Assembly: GCF_031457455.1 (NCBI RefSeq)
Contig: NZ_JAVDWU010000005.1
Location: forward strand, 248,001-312,000
Length of the DNA: 64,000 nucleotides
Source of the DNA: Hydrogenophaga palleronii_A
Lineage (GTDB): Bacteria; Pseudomonadota; Gammaproteobacteria; Burkholderiales; Burkholderiaceae_C
Direction: 5' to 3'
Shown here: one piece after another, positions 41,878 through 49,747 of the stretch
Layout: every line of letters begins with the position of its first letter
Numbering within the stretch: position 1 is the first letter of the stretch
Translations under genes and position numbers: made by a program
Notes under the pieces: model-generated
What the model was told of the DNA's origin: nothing
Seen by the model: the letters and a program-made list of their open reading frames with translations, nothing else
Database searches by the model: none

Positions 41878-42723
41878 CTACCTTGGTCGAGCAAGAAATG
41901 TGCTGGCTGTCAAAGTGCAACTTGTACGGATCGCGCCAGGCAGTATGTACAGGCGAGGCGAGTTTTTAAACTCGAAGAGTCTGTAAATTTGATATTGACT
42001 TGACCGAACCTCTGATTTGGCCATTTCATTGCGAGTGACAAAAAAGGGCGTTTGAACGCCATACTTCGTCGTCTTGACCTCAATCAATCGCTCGGCCCCG
42101 GACTCCTCAAAGGACAGCACATCAAACCCTTCATGGTCCCCTTTGACCACAGATGTGTGCTCGATTCGTGACGCAAGAGACTCTTTGCCCAGATGGATGA
42201 GTCGCGCTCTTTCATAGTTCAGCACGAACTGCTCACCAGCAGTGCCGAGTGATCGATTGCGCGCCTCTCTTTCGACATAATTGGTCGTGAGCCGTACGAG
42301 TGGCGGTACATCCTCACGCACCTTTTCAAGCTCATGTGGCGCGGTGGGCTTGCGTGTGAGGACCGAAAGAATGTCTTCCACTTCCGGTACGACGATGGGT
42401 GCATCAGCGTCCGCTACTGCGAGTGAAAGCAATGGTGAATTGGTTGGAAGCAACTCCGCGAGTACCTCGGTCACCAAGCCTTGGTAGTTGTGCAACGGCG
42501 CGTATCCGGGAAGGTAAGGAAAGTTGGCATCGATCAGAGCCGCACTGATATTCATGTACTTGAATTCAATGGATTTCTCCGAACGTTCATTCAGGATCGG
42601 TAGCAATGCACGACGATGGGCTGATTTGCTGAACGGAGTTCCCGCCAACCAGGACGAAAGCATGGACAAATAGTCTTGGACAGTTGCCTCGACTTCTTTC
42701 CGACTCCAATCTCTTTTTGTCAT
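41878..42723 (-). CDS. DUF3883-domain protein, possible restriction-like nuclease
   Basis: 281 residues. The C-terminal DUF3883 region reads GTAGEQFVLNYERARLIHLG, then GFDVLSFEESGAERLIEVKTT, a D...ExK motif like PD-(D/E)xK nucleases, then FFVTRNEMAKSE. DUF3883 is common in defence-associated proteins. The N-terminal 150 residues are not recognised. AT-richer than its surroundings; convergent with the duplicated-domain gene. No methyltransferase or helicase partner here. Confidence 0.7.
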   Translation of the reverse strand: MTKRDWSRKEVEATVQDYLSMLSSWLAGTPFSKSAHRRALLPILNERSEKSIEFKYMNISAALIDANFPYLPGYAPLHNYQGLVTEVLAELLPTNSPLLSLAVADADAPIVVPEVEDILSVLTRKPTAPHELEKVREDVPPLVRLTTNYVEREARNRSLGTAGEQFVLNYERARLIHLGKESLASRIEHTSVVKGDHEGFDVLSFEESGAERLIEVKTTKYGVQTPFFVTRNEMAKSEVRSSQYQIYRLFEFKNSPRLYILPGAIRTSCTLTASTFLARPR

Positions 42724-42795
42724 GGAGCAGATTGTCGCCTGAGCGGGGCCACCCAGGGGCACAGCCCCATTCAGGTTAGGGAGGATGGCGGCTGA

Positions 42796-43446
42796 TCAGC
42801 GTTTGCCGCCACCGTTTCCGCCGCCCTTGCCACCTCCATTGCCGCCGCCTTTGCCGCCGCCACCGCTGTTGCCACCGCCCTTGCCGCCACCGCCTGAGCC
42901 ACCGTTGCCGGCACCACCGCCTTTGCCGCCGCCGCTTGAGCCCCCATTGCTGGCGCCGCCCTGGCTGCCTGACTTGCCGGCGCCCAGACCACGCGTGGTG
43001 GCCGTGTCGCCCGCCGCGGCCATTCGCTTGTCGCCCCCAGGGGTGCGCTTCATACGGTCTGCGATGGTTTCGGTGTCGGTGTCGGTGTCAGTTCTGGTCT
43101 TGATGGCGCGTGGCGACTTGTTCGCGGCGCTCACCACATCGCCCAGGCGGATGTTCATGGAGTTGGCAATCTCGCCCCAGCCCATGCCGCTGTCGCGCAT
43201 GGCCTGCACATTGGCCTCGGCCGCACCCAGTTCGGCGTCGCTGGGGTGGGTCACGCCTTGCTTCGCCAGGCTGGCGGACGCAATGAGGGAAGTGAAGGTC
43301 GGCTTCTTCTGCGGGTGGATCAGGGGCTCGGCCACCGGATCGACCGGGCCAACCACCACCACCACGTCCTGGGCCGTAGCAGCCAGGGTGGTGAATGCCA
43401 GACCGGCCATCAGGGTGCGAAGAAGCTGAGAAATGTGGGGTTGCAT
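42796..43446 (-). CDS. Exported glycine-rich protein
   Basis: 216 residues. Signal peptide LLRTLMAGLAFTTLAATAQ; the mature N-terminal part (about 100 residues) contains THPSDAELGAAEANVQAMRDSGMGWGEIANSMNIRLGDV, a conserved-looking helix pair. The last 70 residues are low-complexity GGGKGGGNGG, made of imperfect GGC/GGT repeats at 42796-43000. Possibly an envelope or matrix protein; function unknown. Confidence 0.65.
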   Translation of the reverse strand: MQPHISQLLRTLMAGLAFTTLAATAQDVVVVVGPVDPVAEPLIHPQKKPTFTSLIASASLAKQGVTHPSDAELGAAEANVQAMRDSGMGWGEIANSMNIRLGDVVSAANKSPRAIKTRTDTDTDTETIADRMKRTPGGDKRMAAAGDTATTRGLGAGKSGSQGGASNGGSSGGGKGGGAGNGGSGGGGKGGGNSGGGGKGGGNGGGKGGGNGGGKR

Positions 43447-43621
43447 ATGTTGTTCTCCTGACGGTTATGAGAGAGGCCATGCTAGGCCCGGTGCCCTTGC
43501 AGAAGCGCGAGCATTTGTCAGCAGATGTACCTTTGCCACCAATGACTTAACCGTGGGGCGCATCCGGGCGGAACGCGGCCGAGAGATTGAATGCCCGAGA
43601 CCGGAATGAACTCCGAGGGCC

Positions 43622-43954
43622 CTATGGCTTTTCACAGACGCAGAACTGTTCGTACAGCACCTGCATCACGGCCAGCGCCTTGGGGCTGGTCAGGCCATAG
43701 ACGATGTGTTTGCCCTCGCGGCGCGTGCTCACAAGGGCCTCGTCGCGCAACACCGTGAGTTGCTGCGACAGGGTGGGCTGCACGATGCCCAGCAGTTCCT
43801 CCAGCTCACCCACGCGGCGTTCACCCTGAGACAGCTGGCACAGGATCAGCAGCCGGTCGGGGTTGGACAAGACCTTCATCAGACGGCAGGCGCGCCCAGC
43901 GGCGGACTGCATCTCTTCCAGATCCATCGAGACTTTTTCCATCTGCGTGCTCAT
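43622..43954 (-). CDS. bigR: ArsR-family repressor, BigR/SqrR-like
   Basis: 110 residues; winged helix with RVGELEELLGIVQPTLSQQLTVLRDEALVSTRREGKHIVYGL. Cys39 (LLILCQLS) and Cys105/107 (EQFCVCEKP) match the thiol pair used by BigR/SqrR to sense persulfides. Start at MSTQMEK; a TTG at 43978 would extend it into the operator. Divergent from persulfide dioxygenase, the classic BigR target. Confidence 0.85.
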   Translation of the reverse strand: MSTQMEKVSMDLEEMQSAAGRACRLMKVLSNPDRLLILCQLSQGERRVGELEELLGIVQPTLSQQLTVLRDEALVSTRREGKHIVYGLTSPKALAVMQVLYEQFCVCEKP

Positions 43955-43973
43955 CGGGTTGATTGGCGGGTTT

Positions 43974-44021
43974 GACAAACAATATATTGAGATATATATT
44001 GTTTGTCAATATATTATTGTT
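43974..44021. promoter_or_regulatory. BigR-type palindromic operator/promoter
   Basis: GACAAACAATATAT (43974-43987) and ATATATTGTTTGTC (43994-44007) are perfect 14-bp arms around TGAGAT. A further half-match, CAATATATTATTGTTG, follows at 44006-44021. The block lies between divergent bigR and blh starts and is extremely AT-rich in a GC-rich genome, as expected for a repressor site over a promoter. Confidence 0.85.
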
Positions 44022-44043
44022 GAACGTGTCAACGGAGGATTCA

Positions 44044-44928
44044 ATGAGCGCAATGCCGATCAAGATCACCCAACCCCAGGTGCATGGCATGTTCGAACCC
44101 GCCACCTGGACCGTGACCTACGTGGTCCACGCCGGCCCTGGAACCGACTGCGCCATCATCGATTCGGTGCTCGACTACGACCCCAAGTCCGGGCGCACAC
44201 AGCACACCTCGGCCGACAAGGTGATCGACTATGTGAAGGCCAACGGCCTGCGGGTGCAGTGGATTCTGGAAACCCACGCCCATGCCGACCACCTCACCGC
44301 CGCGCCCTACCTGCGCGCCCAGCTGGGCGGCAAGATCGGCATAGGGGGCCACATCACCCAGGTGCAAAAGGTGTTCAAGGGCCTCTTCAACCTGGAGCCC
44401 GGGTTCAGGCCCGATGGCTCGCAGTTTGACCATCTCTTCAAGGAAGGTGAGACCGTTTCGTTGGGTGCGCTGCAAGGCGAAGTGATGTGCGTGCCGGGGC
44501 ACACGCCCGCTTGCGTGGCTTACCGTTTTGGCGATGCGGTGTTCGTTGGCGACACCTTGTTCATGCCCGATGTGGGCACCGCGCGTTGTGACTTCCCCGG
44601 CGGCGATGCCCGCGTGCTCTACGCCTCCATTCGCAAGCTGCTGAGCCTGCCGCCTGACACCCGGCTGTTCATGTGCCACGACTATCCGCCCGACGACCGC
44701 CCGGTGGCGTTTGAAACCACCGTGGCCGAGCAGCGCGCGAAAAACATCCACGTGCACGACGGCGTGAGCCTGGACGACTTCGTGGCCCTGCGCACCCGAC
44801 GCGATGCCACCCTGGACATGCCCACGCTGATCCTGCCGGCCGTGCAGATCAACATCCGTGCGGGTGCGATGCCGCCCAAGGAAGACAACGGCGTGGCCTA
44901 CCTGAAGATTCCTCTGAACGCACTCTGA
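44044..44928 (+). CDS. blh: Persulfide dioxygenase-like metallo-beta-lactamase-fold protein (Blh/ETHE1)
   Basis: 294 residues. Metal motif THAHADHL (His78, His80, Asp82, His83), VPGHTPACVAY, and FVGDTLFMPDVGTARCDFPGGDA, diagnostic of ETHE1/Blh persulfide dioxygenases that oxidise glutathione persulfide to sulfite. RBS ACGGAGGA. First gene of a sulfide-stress operon under the BigR palindrome. Confidence 0.87.
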   Translation: MSAMPIKITQPQVHGMFEPATWTVTYVVHAGPGTDCAIIDSVLDYDPKSGRTQHTSADKVIDYVKANGLRVQWILETHAHADHLTAAPYLRAQLGGKIGIGGHITQVQKVFKGLFNLEPGFRPDGSQFDHLFKEGETVSLGALQGEVMCVPGHTPACVAYRFGDAVFVGDTLFMPDVGTARCDFPGGDARVLYASIRKLLSLPPDTRLFMCHDYPPDDRPVAFETTVAEQRAKNIHVHDGVSLDDFVALRTRRDATLDMPTLILPAVQINIRAGAMPPKEDNGVAYLKIPLNAL

Positions 44929-44959
44929 TCCACCACCTGAATTCATCCCGGGCAGCACC

Positions 44960-45409
44960 ATGACCACCGTTTCCGTTTCACTCCAGCAGCAAGCCGACTA
45001 CCGCTTCGAGATCCGTTTCGGCGACGACATCCCTGCATTGGTCGCCGACGAACCCGCGCCCCTGGGCAAAGGGGAGGGGCCTTCGCCCGCCCAGCTGCTG
45101 TGTGCCTCGGTGGGCAACTGCCTGAGCGATTCGCTGCTGTTTGCCTTGCGCAAGTTCAAGCAGGCGCCCGAGCCCTTGCGTGCCGAGGTGCAGGCCGAGG
45201 TGGGGCGCAATCCGGAAGGCCGGCTGCGGATTCTTGGTCTCCATGCCACCATCCACCTGGGCGTGGCCGCGAGCGCGCTGGAACATCTGGACCGGGCTCT
45301 GGCGCAGTTCGAAGAATTCTGCACCGTCACCCAGAGCGTCCGGCAGGCCATCCCGGTGAGGGTCGCCGTGATCGATGCCGAGGGGGTCACGTTGCGTGAC
45401 CAGAGCTGA
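44960..45409 (+). CDS. OsmC-family protein
   Basis: 149 residues. Conserved Cys54 (CASVGNCLSDS) and Cys121 (FEEFCTVTQSV) correspond to the peroxidatic pair of OsmC/Ohr. Follows blh by 31 bp, so it likely handles organic hydroperoxides or persulfide-type thiol damage. The extra Cys48 is within the same helix. Confidence 0.82.
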   Translation: MTTVSVSLQQQADYRFEIRFGDDIPALVADEPAPLGKGEGPSPAQLLCASVGNCLSDSLLFALRKFKQAPEPLRAEVQAEVGRNPEGRLRILGLHATIHLGVAASALEHLDRALAQFEEFCTVTQSVRQAIPVRVAVIDAEGVTLRDQS

Positions 45410-45437
45410 CAAGCCCCACAGCGGAGTCCACTGACCC

Positions 45438-46265
45438 ATGTTGTCCCTCTCCTTAGGCCCGATCGCTCTGCCGGTGGCACCCTTGGTGCTATTGGGCGCC
45501 GTCTGGGGCACATCCTTTCTCGCTGCTCGCCTGGCGCGCAAGGGCGAAGACGCGGCTCAGGGCGAGGTGGCTGGCAACACGGTGTTCCACGCCGCGCTGT
45601 TCGGCTTGCTTGCAGCGCGCCTGGCCTACCTGTTCATCCATGCCGATGCCTACCTCGCGTCACCCTTGTCGGCGCTGGACGTGCGTGACGGCGGCTGGTA
45701 TGCACCTGCGGGACTGGTTGCTGGTTTGGCCTGGTTGGCATGGCGCAGCCTGCGCTGGCCCAGGTTGAAAAAAACCTGGCTGGTGAGCAGCCTGGCCGGC
45801 GTGAGCGTCTGGTGGCTCGCATCCACCGCGGTGGGTCTGGCTGGCTCGCCGTCCATCCCGGCTGTTGAGTTGGCCGAACTGGAGGGAGGCAAGGCCATCA
45901 CCCTTTCGCAGGCAGCACAAGGGCGGCCCTTGGTCGTCAACCTCTGGGCCACCTGGTGCGCTCCTTGCCGCGTGGAGATGCCGATGCTGGCCGCCGCGCA
46001 ACAGCGTGAGGCGGCCGTGGGCTTTCTCTTCGTCAATCAGGGCGAAACGCAAGCTGCCGTGCAAACCTACCTGCGCAAGGAAGGACTGCCATTGCGCGAA
46101 GTGCTGCTGGACAGCGGATCGAAGCTCGGTGAAGCCATCGGTTCGCGCGGCATTCCCGTCACGCTTTTCTACGACGCCCAAGGCAGGCAGGTGGACGCGC
46201 ACTTCGGCATTCTCAACGCGGCCGCGCTCGAGAGTCGCTTGCGCCGGCATCGCCCCTCTCGATGA
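45438..46265 (+). CDS. TlpA-like thioredoxin with N-terminal Lgt-like membrane domain
   Basis: 275 residues. About four TM segments in residues 1-135, with HAALFGLLAARLAYLFIH resembling the prolipoprotein diacylglyceryl transferase fold. The C-terminal thioredoxin domain has WATWCAPCRVEMPML (Cys174, Cys177) and cis-Pro GIPVT. This fusion is a recurring but uncharacterised architecture. In this operon it probably keeps periplasmic thiols reduced during sulfide or persulfide stress. Confidence 0.78.
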   Translation: MLSLSLGPIALPVAPLVLLGAVWGTSFLAARLARKGEDAAQGEVAGNTVFHAALFGLLAARLAYLFIHADAYLASPLSALDVRDGGWYAPAGLVAGLAWLAWRSLRWPRLKKTWLVSSLAGVSVWWLASTAVGLAGSPSIPAVELAELEGGKAITLSQAAQGRPLVVNLWATWCAPCRVEMPMLAAAQQREAAVGFLFVNQGETQAAVQTYLRKEGLPLREVLLDSGSKLGEAIGSRGIPVTLFYDAQGRQVDAHFGILNAAALESRLRRHRPSR

Positions 46266-46302
46266 CCGCTGCCTCCTTCCCGCGCACCCACTCGTACCCG
46301 AC

Positions 46303-47016
46303 ATGATCCCCATCCAGACACAGTCCGCCTGGCGCGGCACCTCCGATTGCCGATCTTGCGCCATGCGTGACCTGGCGCTGTTCTCCAGCCTCAACGAAGA
46401 AGACTTCGCTCGCATTCATGCGCCGATCGACGACCTGGCTTACCGGGCGGGTCAGACCCTCTTTGTCGAAGGCGAGGAGGCCACCGGCATCTTCACGCTG
46501 CGCTCCGGCATGCTGAAACTCTCGCGCGTCACGGGCGACGGTCGGCGGCGCATCCTCCGCTTGCTGCGCCCGGGTGATGTGGTCGGCCTGGAGGCGCTGG
46601 CCACGGGCCGCTACGACAGCGAAGCCTCCGCACTCACCAGCGCCACGCTGTGCCGCATTCCCACCGATGTGGTGCACCGGCTGAGCCAGCAGTCGTCGCG
46701 CATGCACGCCGGCCTGCTCCACAAATGGCAGAAGACGCTGCGCGAGGCCGACGACTGGCTGGCTTCCATCAACTTCGGCACGGCGCACCAGCGGGTGTGC
46801 CAGTTCATCCTGAAAATGCGCCACGCCACCGACCCGGGGATCTTCACGCTCTTCTCGCGCGAAGACATGGGGGCGATGATGGACCTGAAGCTCGAAACGG
46901 TGAGCCGGGAGGTCTCTGCCCTGGTGAAGGCAGGTGCCATCCAGCCCATCGACAAACAAGGGCGCCTCTATCGCATCGTGGACGAAGCCATGCTGCAGCC
47001 GTCGACGGGACACTGA
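46303..47016 (+). CDS. Crp/Fnr-family regulator with N-terminal CxxC
   Basis: 237 residues. Cyclic-nucleotide-binding-like beta-roll (GQTLFVEGEEATGIFTLRSG), long dimer helix and HTH (FSREDMGAMMDLKLETVSREVSALVKAGAI). Cys16 and Cys19 (SDCRSCAMRDLALFSSL) plus a Cys in SATLCRIP mirror three of the four FNR cluster ligands; the ligand at FNR position 29 is missing. Possibly a redox or sulfur sensor. Last gene of the sulfide-response block. Confidence 0.83.
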   Translation: MIPIQTQSAWRGTSDCRSCAMRDLALFSSLNEEDFARIHAPIDDLAYRAGQTLFVEGEEATGIFTLRSGMLKLSRVTGDGRRRILRLLRPGDVVGLEALATGRYDSEASALTSATLCRIPTDVVHRLSQQSSRMHAGLLHKWQKTLREADDWLASINFGTAHQRVCQFILKMRHATDPGIFTLFSREDMGAMMDLKLETVSREVSALVKAGAIQPIDKQGRLYRIVDEAMLQPSTGH

Positions 47017-47051
47017 TCCCGACCCCGGAGGCGTCTGCCGCGATCAACGCA

Positions 47052-48407
47052 TCAAGTGGGCTCGGAATCTCCACCAATCTCACGCAGCCTGCGGTAAAGC
47101 GAGCGCTCGCTGATACCGAGCTTGCGCGCCAGTTCGGCGCGGCTGCCCTGGTGGGCCTTGAGTTCGGCCTGCAGGGTGGCGCGCGCCACGTTGCGCAAGG
47201 AGGAACCCGGGCCTGGTGTGGTGTGCGTTGGCCCCGTGGCCAGTGTGCTCTGGTCTTCCACCGAAGGGCAGGCGGCAACCGCGGTTTCCAGTGCCCGTTC
47301 CACGTGCACGGGGTCGATGCTGCTGCCATCGGCCATCAGGGCCGCTCGCTCCAGCACGTTGCGCAGTTCGCGCACATTGCCTGGAAACGGGTAGCGTTTC
47401 AACAGATCCAGCGTGCCGGCAGACAGGCTCAGTCGCCGCTGGGGGGCCACGCGGTTCAGCAGCGCCGCCGCCAGCAGCGGGATGTCGTCTGCCCGCTCCC
47501 GCAGCGCCGGCAAGGCGATGGGGAAGGTGCTGAGTCGGTAGTACAGGTCTTCCCGGAAGCGGCCATCGGCCACCAAGGCCTTCAGGTTGCGGTGTGTGGC
47601 CGAGATCACGCGCACGTCGGTTCGTCGCAGCTCGGTGCTGCCCACGCGGCGGTAGGTGCCGCTCTCCAGCAGGCGCAGCAGCTTGACCTGCATGGCCAGC
47701 GGGATGTCGCCCACCTCGTCCAGAAACAGCGTGCCGCCGCTGGCGGCCTCCACCAGCCCGGACTTGCTGGTGTTGGCACCCGTGAAGGCGCCGCGCTCAT
47801 GGCCGAACAGTTCGCTCTCAAACAGAGTCTCCGGCAGACTCGCGCAGTCGACCACCACGAGCGGGTGGGCCGCCCGTGGGCTCGCATCGTGAATCGCCTG
47901 TGCCACCAGTTCCTTGCCGGTCCCCGATTCACCGAGCAGCAACACGCTGGCCTGCGACGGCCCCACCCGGGCCACCAGCTCCAGCATGCGCTGGAAGGCG
48001 GCCGATCGCCCCACCAGCCCTTGCCCGGCGGGCCGACCCTGTGCCACGCGCAGTGGCTCCATCTTCTCGATGAAATAGGCTTGTTCGCCGCTGGCATCGC
48101 GCAACGGCACCAGCTCGATGTTCACGTACGACTCGCCTTGGGGCGTGTGGTGCAGGTGCAATACCCGTTCGCGCTGGCCCGACTCGCGGGCGCGGCCGAG
48201 CGGGCAGCTTTCTCCCGCCTTGTCACACGGCACGCTGAAGTGGTGGGACACCTCGTAGCAGGTGCGCCCGATCACCGAGGCACGGGGACTGAACTGGCTG
48301 CGGTAGGCCACGTTGGCGGCAATGATCCTGTACTGACGGTCCAGCAGGATGTGCGGCTCCGGCAGGGCCTCCAGGTACGACAGCAGTTCGGGCAACACAT
48401 TGGCCAT
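47052..48407 (-). CDS. Sigma-54-dependent transcriptional activator with PAS domain
   Basis: 451 residues. PAS domain (1-115) with three cysteines, Cys50, Cys61 and Cys68 (CYEVSHHFSVPC...SCPLG). AAA+ domain with Walker A GESGTGKE (159-166), GAFTGA (206-211, sigma-54 contact) and Walker B GGTLFLDEV. C-terminal Fis-type HTH (GSRAELARKLGISERSLYRRL). Divergent from the Rieske gene; paired TGGCAG palindromes in the gap are likely its enhancer sites. Confidence 0.88.
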   Translation of the reverse strand: MANVLPELLSYLEALPEPHILLDRQYRIIAANVAYRSQFSPRASVIGRTCYEVSHHFSVPCDKAGESCPLGRARESGQRERVLHLHHTPQGESYVNIELVPLRDASGEQAYFIEKMEPLRVAQGRPAGQGLVGRSAAFQRMLELVARVGPSQASVLLLGESGTGKELVAQAIHDASPRAAHPLVVVDCASLPETLFESELFGHERGAFTGANTSKSGLVEAASGGTLFLDEVGDIPLAMQVKLLRLLESGTYRRVGSTELRRTDVRVISATHRNLKALVADGRFREDLYYRLSTFPIALPALRERADDIPLLAAALLNRVAPQRRLSLSAGTLDLLKRYPFPGNVRELRNVLERAALMADGSSIDPVHVERALETAVAACPSVEDQSTLATGPTHTTPGPGSSLRNVARATLQAELKAHQGSRAELARKLGISERSLYRRLREIGGDSEPT

Positions 48408-48562
48408 GGGGATCGGTCTTTCGGAAGCAGGTCTTTCTTCAGTGCCGGGTGTGCAGGCCTGGCCGGCTCGGGTGTGTCGAGTACATCAGTCTACGCTGAT
48501 GTTTATCCCTTCTTCTTCCTCCCTCTGATGCCGTCGATCCGGCGGCTGTCTGCCAGACCAGG

Positions 48563-48624
48563 CTGCCAGTTTGGCAGTCAAGCGGCCACTCTGGCAGAGC
48601 GAACAACTGCCAAGGCTGGCAGTT
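48563..48624. promoter_or_regulatory. Paired palindromic enhancer sites for the sigma-54 activator
   Basis: Two palindromes: CTGCCA-GTT-TGGCAG (48563-48577) and AACTGCCA-AGGC-TGGCAGTT (48605-48624, perfect 8-bp arms). Centre-to-centre spacing is about 44 bp, near four helical turns. A further TGGCAG-type half-site lies at 48592. Position 60-120 bp upstream of a -24/-12-like promoter is typical of activator sites. Confidence 0.7.
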
Positions 48625-48682
48625 GACCTCACAGGTGGGCCAAAGACGCTTGATTTGTTTGGGCTTTTCCACTGCCCACCCG

Positions 48683-48698
48683 TGGCACGGGATTTGAT
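48683..48698 (+). promoter_or_regulatory. Sigma-54-like -24/-12 promoter
   Basis: TGGCACGGGATTTGAT: the -24 element TGGCACG is perfect and the -12 element TTGAT differs from TTGC(A/T) at the usual C. It lies about 47 bp before the Rieske ATG and just downstream of the paired palindromes. The GA in place of GC lowers confidence. Confidence 0.5.
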
Positions 48699-48744
48699 CA
48701 GTGAAGGGCATCTGCCACCACATCGATCCCCACGGAGTCAAACC

Positions 48745-49356
48745 ATGGACGCAAGCCTGAAACATCCACCGCTCCTGGCACCCGGTGATCCTGAACGCCG
48801 CGTCTGGCTGCTGGCCACCGCCGCAGCGGGCGGCATCGCCGCCGTGGCCACGGCCGTGCCCTTCGTATCGAGCCTGGCGCCCAGCGAGCGGGCCAGGGCT
48901 GCTGGTGGGCCGGTGGAGGTGGACATCGCCGACATCGCCCCGGGTGACATGAAGGTCGTGGAGTGGCGTGGTAAGCCGGTGTGGGTGGTGCGGCGCACGC
49001 CCGAGATGCTGGCTGCCCTGCAAGGCCACGACGCCGACCTGGCCGACCCCCTGTCGGACAAGCCGCAGCAGCCGGCGTACGCCCGCAATCCAGAGCGCGC
49101 GATTCAGCCCGAGGTTTTTGTCACCATCGGCATCTGTACTCACTTGGGCTGCTCGCCCAGCAACGCTCCCCAGGGCGGCAACAACCCCAGCCTGCCAGCA
49201 GACTGGCCCGGCGGCTTTTTCTGTCCCTGCCATGGCTCCACTTTCGACGGCGCCGGGCGGGTGTTCAAGAGCAAGCCGGCGCCGACGAACCTGGAGATCC
49301 CGCCGCACCGGTATGTCGACGCTGCGCGCATCCAGATCGGCAGCGACGAAGCCTGA
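48745..49356 (+). CDS. petA: Rieske iron-sulfur protein of cytochrome bc1 type (orphan)
   Basis: 203 residues. N-terminal membrane anchor (VWLLATAAAGGIAAVATAVPFVSSL). Box I CTHLGC (Cys131, His133) and box II CPCHGS (Cys160, His163) bind the 2Fe-2S cluster; Cys136 and Cys162 would form the disulfide. A full-length UQCRFS1-type subunit, yet no cytochrome b or c1 genes follow; a MITE starts 109 bp downstream. Probably an extra Rieske variant induced by the divergent sigma-54 activator. Confidence 0.88.
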   Translation: MDASLKHPPLLAPGDPERRVWLLATAAAGGIAAVATAVPFVSSLAPSERARAAGGPVEVDIADIAPGDMKVVEWRGKPVWVVRRTPEMLAALQGHDADLADPLSDKPQQPAYARNPERAIQPEVFVTIGICTHLGCSPSNAPQGGNNPSLPADWPGGFFCPCHGSTFDGAGRVFKSKPAPTNLEIPPHRYVDAARIQIGSDEA

Positions 49357-49465
49357 ACGGTACGCCGGTCGTGCGGCCCAGGGGGGTGCCTTGGCGGTTG
49401 GTCGTTGAAAGCCGATTCATCTTGACCGCTGCCATAGGGGCGCTGGTGCAGACGACTCACAAGTA

Positions 49466-49732
49466 GGGCCTGTTCACACTATTTTTCCAAGTGCGAATGG
49501 GTTGAAAACAGCGCCAATCTAGGCGCACGACGACGGCCAGACTGGGTGTCTGGCCTAGGAGTGCAACGACGAGTGGCGCTGTTTTCAACCCATTCCCTTC
49601 GGGTTGCGGCCAAAAAGGCCATGCGCCGCGTTGCGAAGCCTTGCCGGGGGGGCGACCCCGGCTGCGTTTCGCGCCTTGCGCATGACCTTTTTGATCCGCA
49701 ACGCATCTTGGAAAAATAGTGTTAACAGGCCC
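49466..49732. mobile_element. MITE-like element with terminal and nested inverted repeats
   Basis: 267 bp with 26-bp terminal inverted repeats (GGGCCTGTT-C/A-ACAC..., one mismatch), each flanked by TA. Inside are a perfect 20-bp inverted repeat (49496-49515 / 49575-49594, AATGGGTTGAAAACAGCGCC) enclosing a smaller hairpin GGCCAGAC/GTCTGGCC (49535-49555), and a second imperfect pair (49603-49626 / 49678-49702). No ORF is convincing. The TA flanks suggest mobilisation by an IS630/Tc1-type or IS5-like transposase elsewhere. Confidence 0.85.
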
Positions 49733-49747
49733 TAGCCGTCTTGCAAT

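Noticed and set aside
42796..43000. Possible CRISPR or VNTR array
   Set aside because: The repeats are short imperfect glycine codon runs within one ORF, with no conserved spacer-repeat structure.
43955..43978. Upstream TTG start for bigR
   Set aside because: It would run into the palindromic operator and adds residues not typical of the family; ATG at 43954 is preferred.
46650..48626. Plus-strand open frame of 658 codons
   Set aside because: It overlaps the Crp/Fnr gene in another frame and runs antisense to the sigma-54 activator; its composition is that of a shadow frame.
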